From contig NZ_CP016777.1 in assembly GCF_002288225.1 (NCBI RefSeq), positions 620,001 to 684,000 on the forward strand: a stretch of 64,000 bases of DNA, in the 5' to 3' direction. The notes below the pieces were generated by a model. It was given only the letters and a program-made list of their open reading frames with translations, was not told where the DNA came from and searched no databases. A program made the translations under genes and the position numbers. Positions 41,440 through 50,467 of the stretch are shown one piece after another; positions within the stretch are counted from its first letter, which is position 1, and each line of letters starts with the position of its first letter. Source of the DNA: Candidatus Planktophila dulcis. GTDB lineage: Bacteria; Actinomycetota; Actinomycetes; Nanopelagicales; Nanopelagicaceae.

Positions 41440-42303
41440 GTGGAGATTCATCAAATACCTAGTCTTCGTTCACCTGTGATGGTTATCGCGTTTTCAGGCT
41501 GGAATGATGCAGGTGAAGCAGCAACAGGGGCTGCATCGCATCTTCTTGCATCATGGACTGATTCATCTACAGATGTGGTCCCAGAATTGATCGCTGATGT
41601 GGATCCCGAAGACTTCTATGATTTTCAAGTAAATCGCCCCACTGTCTATGTCGATGATTCACACATTAGAAGTCTGACATGGCCTGGAACGCAAGTGTTT
41701 GGATTGCGCACTCCTGAGATTGATCATGACTTCGTCATTGTTCGCGGTGTTGAACCATCGATGAAGTGGAAGACCTTTGCGGCAGATATTCTCGATCTCG
41801 CTGATGATTTAGAAGTCGACATGGTCATCACACTTGGATCAATGTTGGCAGATACTCCGCACACACGGCCTATCACCGTCAGCGGCAGTGGAGCACATCC
41901 TGAGATTGCTCGACGTCTTGGCGTTGAGATTAGTAAGTATGAGGGACCTACGGGAATTCTTGGAGTTATTCAGGATGCATGTGTTCGTCGCGGAATAGAT
42001 GCAATCTCACTATGGGCCGCGATTCCACATTATGCATCTAACTCTCCTTCTCCTAAAGCGACCCTTGCTCTCGTTAACGCGCTGGAAGATTTTCTAGAAG
42101 TATCACTTCCGCAAGGAGATCTTCATGACGAATCTACTGCGTGGGAAGAAGAGGTCACAGAGTTGGCCAAAGAAGATTCTGATGTTGCGGAGTATGTGAA
42201 AGCTCTCGAAGAAAGTAAGGATTCATCAGATCTACCTGAAGCAACCGGTGAATCAATAGCCCGTGAACTGGAGAGATTTCTTCGCAGGCAGAGCGAGAGT
42301 TAA
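41440..42303 (+). CDS. PAC2-family protein (proteasome assembly chaperone-like)
   Basis: 287 residues. Family features include PVMVIAFSGWNDAGEAATGA, RPTVYVDDSHIRSLTWPG, VEPSMKWKTFAADILDLA, VITLGSMLADTPHTRPI and YEGPTGILGVIQDACVRRGI. Equivalent to Rv2125. In eukaryotes PAC2 helps assemble the proteasome; the bacterial role is unknown. No proteasome genes are visible in this window. An acidic C-terminal tail follows. GTG start with TAAGGTG upstream. Overlaps the convergent mshC by 4 nt. Confidence 0.88.
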   Translation: MEIHQIPSLRSPVMVIAFSGWNDAGEAATGAASHLLASWTDSSTDVVPELIADVDPEDFYDFQVNRPTVYVDDSHIRSLTWPGTQVFGLRTPEIDHDFVIVRGVEPSMKWKTFAADILDLADDLEVDMVITLGSMLADTPHTRPITVSGSGAHPEIARRLGVEISKYEGPTGILGVIQDACVRRGIDAISLWAAIPHYASNSPSPKATLALVNALEDFLEVSLPQGDLHDESTAWEEEVTELAKEDSDVAEYVKALEESKDSSDLPEATGESIARELERFLRRQSES

Positions 42304-43541
42304 AGAGTAAGCCCAAGCAAGGTATCGAGGGCGCGGCCAAGTTCTCCTGCGACTCCCCCAGTTTTCCCTGATTCAGTCTCCTGCATCCACCGAGTGATCG
42401 CTTTGAGAGCGCGAGGTGTATCGATATTTGATGAGAGTGCCTCAATAATTTCTCGAATTACTAGATCAGTGGGTGCAACTTCCATGCGTGCAAGATTAAG
42501 TTGTAATCTCTCAATCTCAATAGATGCAGCTTCCAAGAGATGATCTGTCCACATAAGATCATCGGCGAAAGGATGTTGCATCAGCGCCCAACGAATAGCT
42601 GCAGGACTCACACCTGATGCAATCAGGCTCGAGACAAAGACAAGATTTCCCAGTGACTTACTCATCTTCTCGCCGTTAAGACCAATCATTCCTGTATGAA
42701 CATAGGTTCGAGCAAACCTCTGATTAGTCATGCTGCGACTTTGAGCGGCAGACATTTCATGGTGAGGAAAAATCAAATCACTTCCACCGCCTTGGATATC
42801 GATAGCAAAGTCATCGTCTAGGTCTGGTTGCAAGTAATGCAGAGCAATCGCACAACATTCAATATGCCATCCGGGGCGACCTGGACCGAAAGGACTTGAC
42901 CACCCAGGTTCTCCATCTCTTTGTGATAACCAAACAAGAGCATCAAGGGGTTCCTCTTTACCTACTTTGTCGGGATCTCCCCCGCGCTCTGCAAAGATTG
43001 TGAGCATCTTCTCTTGTGAGTAGTGAGAACGTTGACCGAACTCTGCGTCTGAATGAACGCGATAATAGATATCTGAACCAACTTCATACGTTGTGCCAGC
43101 ACTGCGCAATTTCTCAACCGCATCGACCACTAGCTGCATCGCCTCAACAACACCAATGTAATCCTTGGGCGGAATGACATGCAGGTCTGTCATATCTCCT
43201 TTAAAGAGGTCAATCTGTGAACGGGCGAGATCCTTCCAATCAATATTGTCTCGTTTTGCTCGCTCCAGAAGCGGATCATCAATATCGGTAATGTTTTGAA
43301 CAAAATCAACAGTTGCGCCAGTTGCCCGTAAGTATCTGTTGATGAGGTCGAAGGTTAGATAAGTCGCCGCGTGACCTAGATGCGTTGCATCATATGGAGT
43401 AATACCGCACACATACATGCGATATCGCTTCTTCTCAGGAAGCGTCTCAACCTTCTGAGATGCCGTATTGAAGAGTGATAGCGATGGCACTGCAAAGCGT
43501 GATGGCAATTGCGGTAGATAGATATCGGGCCATGCGTGCAT
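42300..43541 (-). CDS. mshC: Cysteine--glucosaminyl-inositol ligase MshC (mycothiol synthesis)
   Basis: 413 residues. Class I synthetase-like ligase that joins cysteine to GlcN-Ins. It resembles CysRS: zinc Cys in YVCGITPYDATHLGH (HIGH-like), HIECCAIALHYL, HHEMSAAQS and KMSKS in GEKMSKSLGN. Features separating it from CysRS are the GITPYDATHLGHAATYL form, the short C-terminus, and location next to the SCO1664/DUF3090/phosphatase genes as in Rv2130c-Rv2135c. Implies mycothiol is the main low-molecular-weight thiol. Confidence 0.9.
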   Translation of the reverse strand: MHAWPDIYLPQLPSRFAVPSLSLFNTASQKVETLPEKKRYRMYVCGITPYDATHLGHAATYLTFDLINRYLRATGATVDFVQNITDIDDPLLERAKRDNIDWKDLARSQIDLFKGDMTDLHVIPPKDYIGVVEAMQLVVDAVEKLRSAGTTYEVGSDIYYRVHSDAEFGQRSHYSQEKMLTIFAERGGDPDKVGKEEPLDALVWLSQRDGEPGWSSPFGPGRPGWHIECCAIALHYLQPDLDDDFAIDIQGGGSDLIFPHHEMSAAQSRSMTNQRFARTYVHTGMIGLNGEKMSKSLGNLVFVSSLIASGVSPAAIRWALMQHPFADDLMWTDHLLEAASIEIERLQLNLARMEVAPTDLVIREIIEALSSNIDTPRALKAITRWMQETESGKTGGVAGELGRALDTLLGLTL

Positions 43542-43555
43542 AGATGAACTCTAAC

Positions 43556-44257
43556 TTAGAACGGAGGCCATGGAACGGCCGGCCATTCATCACTCGGAGA
43601 CGGAAAAGTTCCCTCATGTATAAGTATGTTGATTCGCGCTAGAAGCGCCTTCAGCTCATTTTCGGTAATGAGTGCGAGTAATTCTTCAGTCGAGTTCTTG
43701 ATAGCGCTCTCAAGTTCAGTAAGTTGCTCTATTTCTGAATCTGATAACGGTTTATCGGCCCATTGCCAAAGTACTGTGCGCAACTTATCTTCTTCATGAA
43801 AAGTAACACCATGATCGCAACCAAGAACCCGATCGGCGCTAATCGGAAGTAGATGTCCAATCTTGCGGTCTGTGTTATTGATTACCGCATCAAAGAGCGC
43901 CATCTTTCTCAATTCTGAACTATCAGTTCGATAGAACTCTGCCAGATCTACTGATTCATCAATATCTATCCACTGTTGAACCATCCCGATACCGAACGGA
44001 CCTTCACGAAGGACCGTAGGGGGTACGACATGGAATTTTCCCATCTCACTAATGACATATGCCGCGTATTCTCGCTGAGCAAGGTTTCCATCCGGAAAAT
44101 CCCACAGTGGGCGCTCTCCCGCTACAGGTTTATAAATAACTGCCATCAAATTTTCATCAAGGGAACACTGTCCATACAGAGTTGCATTTGAAGCATCAAC
44201 CAGTCGACCTGTGACCTCAAGTTCGCCTTGGGCAAGATGTTCTAGGACAGATTTCAT
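43556..44257 (-). CDS. SCO1664-family (PI3/PI4 kinase-like) conserved protein
   Basis: 233 residues. ATG 44257 overlaps the DUF3090 stop (ATGA). Recognisable: LEVTGRLVDASNATLYGQCS, AVIYKPVAGERPLWDFPDG, REYAAYVISEMG, MVQQWIDIDE, FDAVINNTDRKIGHLLPIS and GCDHGVTFHEEDKLR. N-N-x-D and D-H-G match the kinase-like catalytic and metal loops, so it may be a phosphotransferase; the substrate is unknown. Second-last gene of the four-gene mshC operon, matching Rv2133c. Confidence 0.8.
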   Translation of the reverse strand: MKSVLEHLAQGELEVTGRLVDASNATLYGQCSLDENLMAVIYKPVAGERPLWDFPDGNLAQREYAAYVISEMGKFHVVPPTVLREGPFGIGMVQQWIDIDESVDLAEFYRTDSSELRKMALFDAVINNTDRKIGHLLPISADRVLGCDHGVTFHEEDKLRTVLWQWADKPLSDSEIEQLTELESAIKNSTEELLALITENELKALLARINILIHEGTFPSPSDEWPAVPWPPF

Positions 44258-44805
44258 CGACGATAGCCGTTTGCTCGCGGACATAAATGACCACGCATAT
44301 CGATAGGTCCACCACAGAACGGACAAGGCAAGCGACCAGCACTCACAACAGAGATTGCACGCTTGGCGAATTGATCGGCCATCGAAGGTGAGATGAGGAC
44401 ACGCATAATGTCTTGATCTCCAGTGAGATCATCCACATCAATAAAATCAGGTTCTTCCTCATCCCCTTCGGAGACAGCTTGCAGATCAATCTGAATCAAT
44501 TCACGGGATGCATCAAATGCGATACCAATAACACCGATGCGAAACTCTTCTTCAATAGGTGTCTCAAGCGGTGCGTCATCGCGAGTCAACCGTTGAATCA
44601 CAATGGTGGGATCACTCTGCTTAATCTCTCGGATCATGTAGGTAAGGCGCTCGGAAAGCGCTTGGACTTGAGTCTTCTCGAGTGAGACCGAGATGAGCCT
44701 AGCCCCGGTACGCGCTTGGATGAAGAATGTTCGCTCTCCAGGTTGGCCAACAGTGCCGGCGACAAACCTTTCCACCGGATCAAAGAGAAGGATGCGCGAA
44801 GTCAT
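44254..44805 (-). CDS. DUF3090 family protein with C-terminal zinc-ribbon-like motif
   Basis: 183 residues. Family start RILLFDPVERFVAGTVGQPG and RTFFIQARTGARLISVSLEK. The C-terminus has PCPFCGG and HLCP, three cysteines and a His likely to bind zinc. Function unknown. Translationally coupled on both sides by ATGA overlaps. Equivalent to Rv2134c. Confidence 0.85.
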   Translation of the reverse strand: MTSRILLFDPVERFVAGTVGQPGERTFFIQARTGARLISVSLEKTQVQALSERLTYMIREIKQSDPTIVIQRLTRDDAPLETPIEEEFRIGVIGIAFDASRELIQIDLQAVSEGDEEEPDFIDVDDLTGDQDIMRVLISPSMADQFAKRAISVVSAGRLPCPFCGGPIDMRGHLCPRANGYRR

Positions 44806-45494
44806 CTCTTTGTTGCCCGTGACTTGCGAGCACCACCACCGAGGAGCATCTTCGTAGACTTCTCCATCTTGGTCATGGGCGCGATAGAGCTATGAGTGTC
44901 GTTAAAAGCTAACAGACGAGATTTACTCCCATCGAAGTCAATTATTGTCACTGAAGCTGGATCGATAACCAGGGATTGGAAATCATCGAGCTTGATTTTA
45001 AGAAGTGATGCCACAACCGCTTTGAGAACATCACCATGGGAGACGAATAGATGTGTTCCATTCTTCTTATCGTCCACAGCTTGCATGATGCTGCCAAGAG
45101 CTCGCTTTTGCATTGCCTTGATGCGTTCACCTTCGGGAAATTGCACGGTGCTCGGCTTATCTTGAATTATCTTCCACATCTTCTCGCGGGAAAGACTTGA
45201 GAGTTTTCGCCCGCTCCATGTTCCATAATCAACTTCAATCAATGACTCATCAATTTCGTAAGCTTTAAGACCTCGCGAATACCCAGATTTAAGCCATGGC
45301 GCAATCGTTTCTTCACAGCGTTGCATGGGACTGACTCGGATACTGTCGAATTCACTGGAGCCTAATCGTTCAACAAGTAGCTCGGCCTGCTTCCGTCCTT
45401 CTTTACTCAAAGAGATTCCAGGTAATTGCCCACTTAAGATCCCAGCATCATTGGCTGTTGAATGTGCATGTCGAATAAATACTAAGCGGGCCAC
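44802..45494 (-). CDS. Histidine-phosphatase family protein
   Basis: 230 residues. Phosphoglycerate-mutase-like fold. The nucleophile His is in FIRHAHSTAN (RHA instead of RHG), with SPMQRCEETI (second Arg), VDYGTWSGRK and the catalytic VSHGDVLKAVVA. Actinobacterial relatives of this group (Rv2135c type) sit with DUF3090, SCO1664 and mshC; substrate unknown. GTG start; first gene of the operon, divergent from the aldo/keto reductase. Confidence 0.87.
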   Translation of the reverse strand: MARLVFIRHAHSTANDAGILSGQLPGISLSKEGRKQAELLVERLGSSEFDSIRVSPMQRCEETIAPWLKSGYSRGLKAYEIDESLIEVDYGTWSGRKLSSLSREKMWKIIQDKPSTVQFPEGERIKAMQKRALGSIMQAVDDKKNGTHLFVSHGDVLKAVVASLLKIKLDDFQSLVIDPASVTIIDFDGSKSRLLAFNDTHSSIAPMTKMEKSTKMLLGGGARKSRATKR

Positions 45495-45561
45495 AACACG
45501 AAGATTACCGTGCTATTTCTAATAACGAATTTTCAACCCTTCTATTGCTAGGGTCTGGCTC

Positions 45562-46509
45562 ATGGAGATGAGAAGAGCAGGCAAGAGTGGCCTCTCACTC
45601 TCCCGATTAGGTCTTGGGACGATGACATGGGGTCGAGATACTGATACCCATGAAGCAGCGGATCAATGTCGCGCATTCATTGAAGCTGGCGGTAATTTCA
45701 TTGACACCTCATCCACGTATGGCGATGGCGATAGCGAACGCGTTATTGGCGGTCTGATAGGCACTCTCTTTAAACGCGATGATGTTGCCATTGCCACCAA
45801 GGCTGGAGTCACATTTCCTGAAGGATTGCGCACCGTGAATAACTCGCGCCAGACTCTTATTGCAGAACTCGATAAATCCCTTGCTCGCCTTGAGACCGAT
45901 TATGTAGATATCTGGCAGATCCATTCATGGGATCCTCACAATCCACTGGAAGACACACTCTCGGCTCTCGATTACGCATATACCTCCGGTAAAGCGCGGT
46001 ATGTGGGAATCTCCAATTTCTCAGGATGGCAAAGTGCGAGGGCGATAACTATTCAAGAGACAAATTCAGCTAAGGCGCCCATCGTTACGCATCAAGTCGA
46101 GTACTCACTTCTTAATCGAAATATCGAATTAGAGGTACTCCCCTGTGCTGATGAAACTGGAATTGGAATTTTGGCCTGGGCACCACTAGGACGAGGAGTG
46201 CTCACCGGTAAATACCGGAAGGGAATTCCAAGTGATTCACGCGCTGCAGCTCCGCACTTTGTGAAGCATGTTGAACCATACCTGCGCGAGAAACCTCAAC
46301 GTATTGTGGAGGCAGTTGCAGTTGCTGCAGAGGGTCTAGGTTTTGCACCCCTTGAAGTTGCACTTGCTTGGGTGAGAGATACGCCAGGCATCACCAGCGC
46401 CATCGTTGGCGCACGAACGGGTGCTCAACTACGAGGAATCCTTACTTCAGAGGAAATCACATTGCCAGATATCGTGCGTGATGCACTCAATGAAATATCT
46501 GCGCCTTAA
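45562..46509 (+). CDS. Aldo/keto reductase
   Basis: 315 residues. TIM-barrel NADPH oxidoreductase: LGLGTMTWGRDTD, FIDTSSTYGDGDSE (catalytic Asp/Tyr), AIATKAGV (Lys), YVDIWQIHSWDP (His), VEYSLLNRN, WAPLGRGVLTGKY and AIVGARTGAQL (cofactor). No neighbour gives a substrate. Convergent with the M20 peptidase, overlapping by 4 nt. Confidence 0.9.
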   Translation: MEMRRAGKSGLSLSRLGLGTMTWGRDTDTHEAADQCRAFIEAGGNFIDTSSTYGDGDSERVIGGLIGTLFKRDDVAIATKAGVTFPEGLRTVNNSRQTLIAELDKSLARLETDYVDIWQIHSWDPHNPLEDTLSALDYAYTSGKARYVGISNFSGWQSARAITIQETNSAKAPIVTHQVEYSLLNRNIELEVLPCADETGIGILAWAPLGRGVLTGKYRKGIPSDSRAAAPHFVKHVEPYLREKPQRIVEAVAVAAEGLGFAPLEVALAWVRDTPGITSAIVGARTGAQLRGILTSEEITLPDIVRDALNEISAP

Positions 46510-47801
46510 CAGTTTTCTAGGAAGTCAGCTAAAACATTGACTCCAAATTCAAGACCAGAAATCGGTACCCGCTCATCTACTCCGTGAAAGAGCGCCATAA
46601 AATCAAGATCTGCTGGAAGTTTTAGAGGACTAAATCCATAGCCAATGATTCCCAACTCTGAGAGTGCTTTATTATCTGTTCCACCGCTCATCAAATATGG
46701 CACAGGAACTCCTTCAGGATCATGACGCGTAATGGCAGCGCACATTGATTCAACTAGATCGCCTTCAAACTCAACCTCAAGTGCGATATCTCTCGAGATA
46801 GTTTCGATAGTGATGTCAGGCCCAATAATGGATCGGATCGTTTCATTGAGTTCTTCTTCGTAGCCGGGCAAGAAACGGCCATCAATGACTGCAGTCGCAC
46901 TTCCAGGAATGACATTGGCCTTATAGCCGGCCTCCAACATTGTTGGGTTGGCCGTATTTTGCAACGTCGCACCGATCATGCGGGCGGTGGGGCCAATCTC
47001 CTTCAGCAACGGTCTTAAATCAGCTTCGTTATAGGGCTTACCAGTTGCGTGAGCGATTCTTTCAAAAAGAACTTTGACAGTCTTTGTGTAGCGCTGTGGC
47101 CAATCAAATCTGCCGATTTTTGCTACTGCCTCTGAAATCGCAGTAAGAGCATTCTCATCATTCATCATGGAGCCGTGGCCTGCGCGGCCAGCCGCAGTAA
47201 GTCGCATCCAGTGGATTCCCTTCTGCGCAGCTTCGACGAAATAGAGGCGTTTTCCATCTCCGACGGTCACAGAGAATCCACCTACCTCAGAAATCGCCTC
47301 AGTGCACCCTGCAAATACCTCTGGATGATTCGCAGCCATCCATCGAGAGCCATACGTCATGCCCGCTTCTTCATCGGCGAAGAATGCTAGAACAATGTTT
47401 CGTGGTGGTTTATACCCAGAACGCGCCCATTTACGAATGATGGCAAGAATCATTGCATCAGTGTTTTTCATATCGACAGCGCCGCGACCCCAAATCATTC
47501 CATCACGGATTTCTGCAGCAAATGGATCCACAGACCAATCAGCAGCATTTGCTGGCACAACATCGATATGCCCGTGAACAACAAGTCCTGGTCTCGATGG
47601 GTCAGAGCCTTCGATATTGGCTATGACATTGCAACGGTTCGGAGCAGATTCATAAATCTTTGCAGGGATTCCAACTTCAGCAAGGGATGCAACGACATAC
47701 TCTGCTACTGCCTTCTCATCGCCTTTTCCTTCACCAAAATTGACAGAGGGAATGCGGATGAGATCCTGACAAATCTTTACAACTTCTTCTTCGAGAGTCA
47801 T
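46506..47801 (-). CDS. M20 family metallopeptidase
   Basis: 431 residues. Zinc dipeptidase/deacylase family: LVVHGHIDVVPAN (metal His and catalytic Asp), WGRGAVDMKNTDA (bridging Asp), FFADEEAGMTYGS (general base Glu and metal Glu), and MSGGTDNKAL near the C-terminus. A dimerisation domain lies around 190-310. No signal peptide, so cytosolic. Equivalent to Rv2141c. Likely cleaves small peptides or N-acyl amino acids. Confidence 0.9.
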   Translation of the reverse strand: MTLEEEVVKICQDLIRIPSVNFGEGKGDEKAVAEYVVASLAEVGIPAKIYESAPNRCNVIANIEGSDPSRPGLVVHGHIDVVPANAADWSVDPFAAEIRDGMIWGRGAVDMKNTDAMILAIIRKWARSGYKPPRNIVLAFFADEEAGMTYGSRWMAANHPEVFAGCTEAISEVGGFSVTVGDGKRLYFVEAAQKGIHWMRLTAAGRAGHGSMMNDENALTAISEAVAKIGRFDWPQRYTKTVKVLFERIAHATGKPYNEADLRPLLKEIGPTARMIGATLQNTANPTMLEAGYKANVIPGSATAVIDGRFLPGYEEELNETIRSIIGPDITIETISRDIALEVEFEGDLVESMCAAITRHDPEGVPVPYLMSGGTDNKALSELGIIGYGFSPLKLPADLDFMALFHGVDERVPISGLEFGVNVLADFLENC

Positions 47802-47854
47802 ATACGTATTCTGCCTCGTTTATCGCCCTATAGGTTCCATGGCTCGGCTCACTT

Positions 47855-47883
47855 TTGCGCGAGAAGGCACGGCTAGATATAGT
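47855..47883 (+). promoter_or_regulatory. Candidate promoter of tRNA-Leu
   Basis: TTGCGC at 47855-47860 and TATAGT at 47878-47883 are separated by 17 nt. The expected start near 47890 lies about 50 nt before the tRNA. Confidence 0.55.
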
Positions 47884-47941
47884 TACCCAGTTATTTCGGC
47901 CTGAACGCTTAGACTTCGAATCTAAAGCGAGCGGGTTACTC

Positions 47942-48025
47942 GTCCGGGTGGCGGAATTGGCAGACGCGCTAGCTTGAGGTGCTAGTTCTCGCAAGGGATT
48001 CGGGGTTCAAGTCCCCGTTCGGACA
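47942..48025 (+). tRNA. tRNA-Leu (anticodon GAG)
   Basis: Acceptor arm GTCCGGG (47942-47948) pairs with TTCGGAC (48018-48024, two G-U pairs). The anticodon stem CTAGC/GCTAG holds loop TTGAGGT, so the anticodon is GAG, reading CUC/CUU. A long variable arm (TTCTCGCAAGGGA) confirms class II, and the T-arm GGGGTTCAAGTCCCC is standard. CCA is not encoded. Confidence 0.96.
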
Positions 48026-48049
48026 CAGTTACGGTGGTTGGATATCAAA

Positions 48050-48577
48050 ATGGATGTGAACAGCGCACTCTCTCTCATTCGCGCCATCCCTGATTATCCA
48101 AAGCCAGGCATTCTCTTTCAAGATATTACTCCCATGCTCTCCAATGGGGCAGCCCTGGATGCAGTCATCACAGAGCTTGCAACCTTTGATCAAGAATCAG
48201 AGATCGTTATCGGCATCGAAGCCCGAGGTTTCATTCTCGCAAGTGCTTTAGCTGTGAAGAGAAATATTGGCTTTGTTCCGATTCGTAAAAAAGGAAAGCT
48301 TCCCGGAGATACTTTTGCCCGATCTTATGGCCTGGAATATGGCATCGATGAGATTGAGATTCATCGTGATGCATTTCTACCTGGCACTAAAGTCACTCTG
48401 ATTGATGATGTTCTTGCCACGGGTGGCACTCTTGAAGCCGCGATCTCTCTTGTTGCCGATGCTGGTGGAACCATCACAAGCATCATCGTTCTCTTGGAAA
48501 TTCCGGCACTTCAAGGTCGCCAACGTATAGAAAAGGCCGCTCCAGGCGCGCCTCTGCATGCATTGGTGATCACGTAA
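48050..48577 (+). CDS. apt: Adenine phosphoribosyltransferase
   Basis: 175 residues. Salvages adenine to AMP using PRPP. IPDYPKPGILFQDITPML, IGIEARGFILA, and the PRPP loop VTLIDDVLATGGTLEAA identify it. ATG 48050 gives the family length; an in-frame TTG is 12 nt upstream. TAATG overlap with the following acyltransferase gene. Confidence 0.95.
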   Translation: MDVNSALSLIRAIPDYPKPGILFQDITPMLSNGAALDAVITELATFDQESEIVIGIEARGFILASALAVKRNIGFVPIRKKGKLPGDTFARSYGLEYGIDEIEIHRDAFLPGTKVTLIDDVLATGGTLEAAISLVADAGGTITSIIVLLEIPALQGRQRIEKAAPGAPLHALVIT

Positions 48578-50430
48578 TGCGTATTCCGCAAATTCAGGCT
48601 TTACGAGCCTTCGCAGCTGTTCTCGTAGTTATCTATCACGCCAAGATTACAAGTGGTGGGTATATCGGAGTGGATATCTTTTACGTCATCTCTGGTTATC
48701 TCATCACCGGGCTGCTCCTACGAGAGCTGGAGAATTCAGGAACTCTCAATCTTAGAGCTTTCTATCTACGACGAGTAAAGCGACTTCTACCCACATCGTT
48801 CTTCGTACTAGCGATAACTGCCATTACAGCTTGGTATCTCTACCCAGCCACAATGAGAGCAGATCTCGGACGCGATATCGCGGCGGCAGGAATCTATGTT
48901 TCAAACTACCTCTTTGCTTTTTGGCAGATGGATTATCAGAATCTCAGCGCTATCCCACCAGTAGTCATTCATTATTGGTCACTAGCGGTAGAAGAACAGT
49001 TCTATATCTTCTGGCCGTTCATCATATTTGCTCTCTTTAAGCGCGGTGGTCGCGCAACCGTTGGCAAGGGCGTTGCACTCATTACTGTTGCATCATTTCT
49101 CTTTAGTCTCTATCAAACATCGAGTGCGCCTATCTGGGCTTTCTACTCTCTTCCAACCAGAGCGTGGGAGCTCGGAGTTGGCGCTCTTCTTCTCTTTATC
49201 CCCACACGAATCAAGTTTTCGCAGAATTATCTCTGGATAGCTCTCGCTTTATTTGTCTATGGAACGTTGCAATTTCGCGACAGCACTCCTTTTCCGGGGA
49301 CGGCAGCTCTTGTTCCTGTAGCTGCAACGGCGATTTCAATTGCAGCAGTGCATTCCTGGCCAAAGGTTCTCAACCTCATCGGTAACCATCGGATCGTTCA
49401 ATGGTTGGGTGCGATCTCCTATCCGCTCTACTTATGGCATTGGCCTCTCTTGGTAATGCCTGTTGTGTATCTCGGTCGAGGACTCAGTATTTATGAACGA
49501 TTCCTCTGTGTGCTTGCCACACTTCTCTTCGCAGATCTCACTCATCGATTCATAGAAGAGCCTCTGCGCCATTCGCAGCCGAAGTCCACAACGATTATTC
49601 GTAGTGGTGCAATCGCAACTGCCTTATCCCTTGCCATTAGTCTCGGTATCTACACATCGCATTCTGATTTGATCAAGTTGCCTAATGGAACTATCTACTC
49701 GCTTACTGAGGTGATGCAAAAGCCGATTGTGTATGAAGACGATTGCCATGTTAATAATGGTGAGATAACTTCTCCAGAATGTCGATATGGCTCCATCGGT
49801 TCCAAGCGCAAGATCGTTCTCTTCGGTGATTCACACGCGGCTCAATGGATGCCCACACTTGAAAAACTAGGACTGGAGAAGGATTTTGAATTGATCTCCC
49901 TCACCAAGTCAGCATGCCCAGGTCCTGCCGTTCGCAAGGTAGACACCGGGGAATACAAGAACGCTGACTGCTCCGCCTGGCGCGATTACGCATTTAAGAG
50001 AATTAAGGCAATTAATCCCGAAGCTGTCATTGTTGCTGGCATGCAATATTTCGACATTCCTTCTGGATATACAGACCGAACTTCATGGTGGCGTGAAGGA
50101 TTGAGAAAGACTCTGTCCTCACTTCGTGGATCTTCTCCTCACATCATCTCGATCGCTGACACTCCTCACCCAAATAGAGATATTCCAAGCTGTATTGCAG
50201 CTGGCAAGTTCGACCGATGTAATGGCTCTGAACGTTCAACGCCAATTTTCATATCTGGTTACCAGCAGATAGATCCAAACCCGTGGCTGTGTACTCCCTC
50301 ATGTCCAGGAATAATCGGTTCCACCGTTGTCTATCGTGACTCCTCTCACCTGAGTGTTGCAATGGCTCGCAAACTATCTCCCCAGTTTGAAAAGGCGCTG
50401 ACTCGTCTTGGAGTATTCGCAACCTCCTAA
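48577..50430 (+). CDS. Acyltransferase 3 / SGNH-hydrolase fusion, membrane-bound
   Basis: 617 residues. OafA-type protein: N-terminal membrane domain with about ten helices (residues 1 to about 370), catalytic H in VVIYHAKI, R in YLRRVKRLLP, and YWSLAVEEQFYIFWP. C-terminal periplasmic SGNH domain (about 390-617): FGDSHAAQWMP (Ser), and DSSHLS (Asp/His pair) near the end. Such proteins O-acetylate cell-surface glycans; the target here is unknown. Coupled to apt by start/stop overlap only, with no pathway link. Confidence 0.9.
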   Translation: MRIPQIQALRAFAAVLVVIYHAKITSGGYIGVDIFYVISGYLITGLLLRELENSGTLNLRAFYLRRVKRLLPTSFFVLAITAITAWYLYPATMRADLGRDIAAAGIYVSNYLFAFWQMDYQNLSAIPPVVIHYWSLAVEEQFYIFWPFIIFALFKRGGRATVGKGVALITVASFLFSLYQTSSAPIWAFYSLPTRAWELGVGALLLFIPTRIKFSQNYLWIALALFVYGTLQFRDSTPFPGTAALVPVAATAISIAAVHSWPKVLNLIGNHRIVQWLGAISYPLYLWHWPLLVMPVVYLGRGLSIYERFLCVLATLLFADLTHRFIEEPLRHSQPKSTTIIRSGAIATALSLAISLGIYTSHSDLIKLPNGTIYSLTEVMQKPIVYEDDCHVNNGEITSPECRYGSIGSKRKIVLFGDSHAAQWMPTLEKLGLEKDFELISLTKSACPGPAVRKVDTGEYKNADCSAWRDYAFKRIKAINPEAVIVAGMQYFDIPSGYTDRTSWWREGLRKTLSSLRGSSPHIISIADTPHPNRDIPSCIAAGKFDRCNGSERSTPIFISGYQQIDPNPWLCTPSCPGIIGSTVVYRDSSHLSVAMARKLSPQFEKALTRLGVFATS

Positions 50431-50467
50431 ATGAGCATCCCCATCAAAAAAGTGGCAAGATGCCGCC

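Noticed and set aside
42300-43541. Cysteinyl-tRNA synthetase
   Set aside because: Short C-terminus, THLGH form and neighbouring genes fit MshC better.
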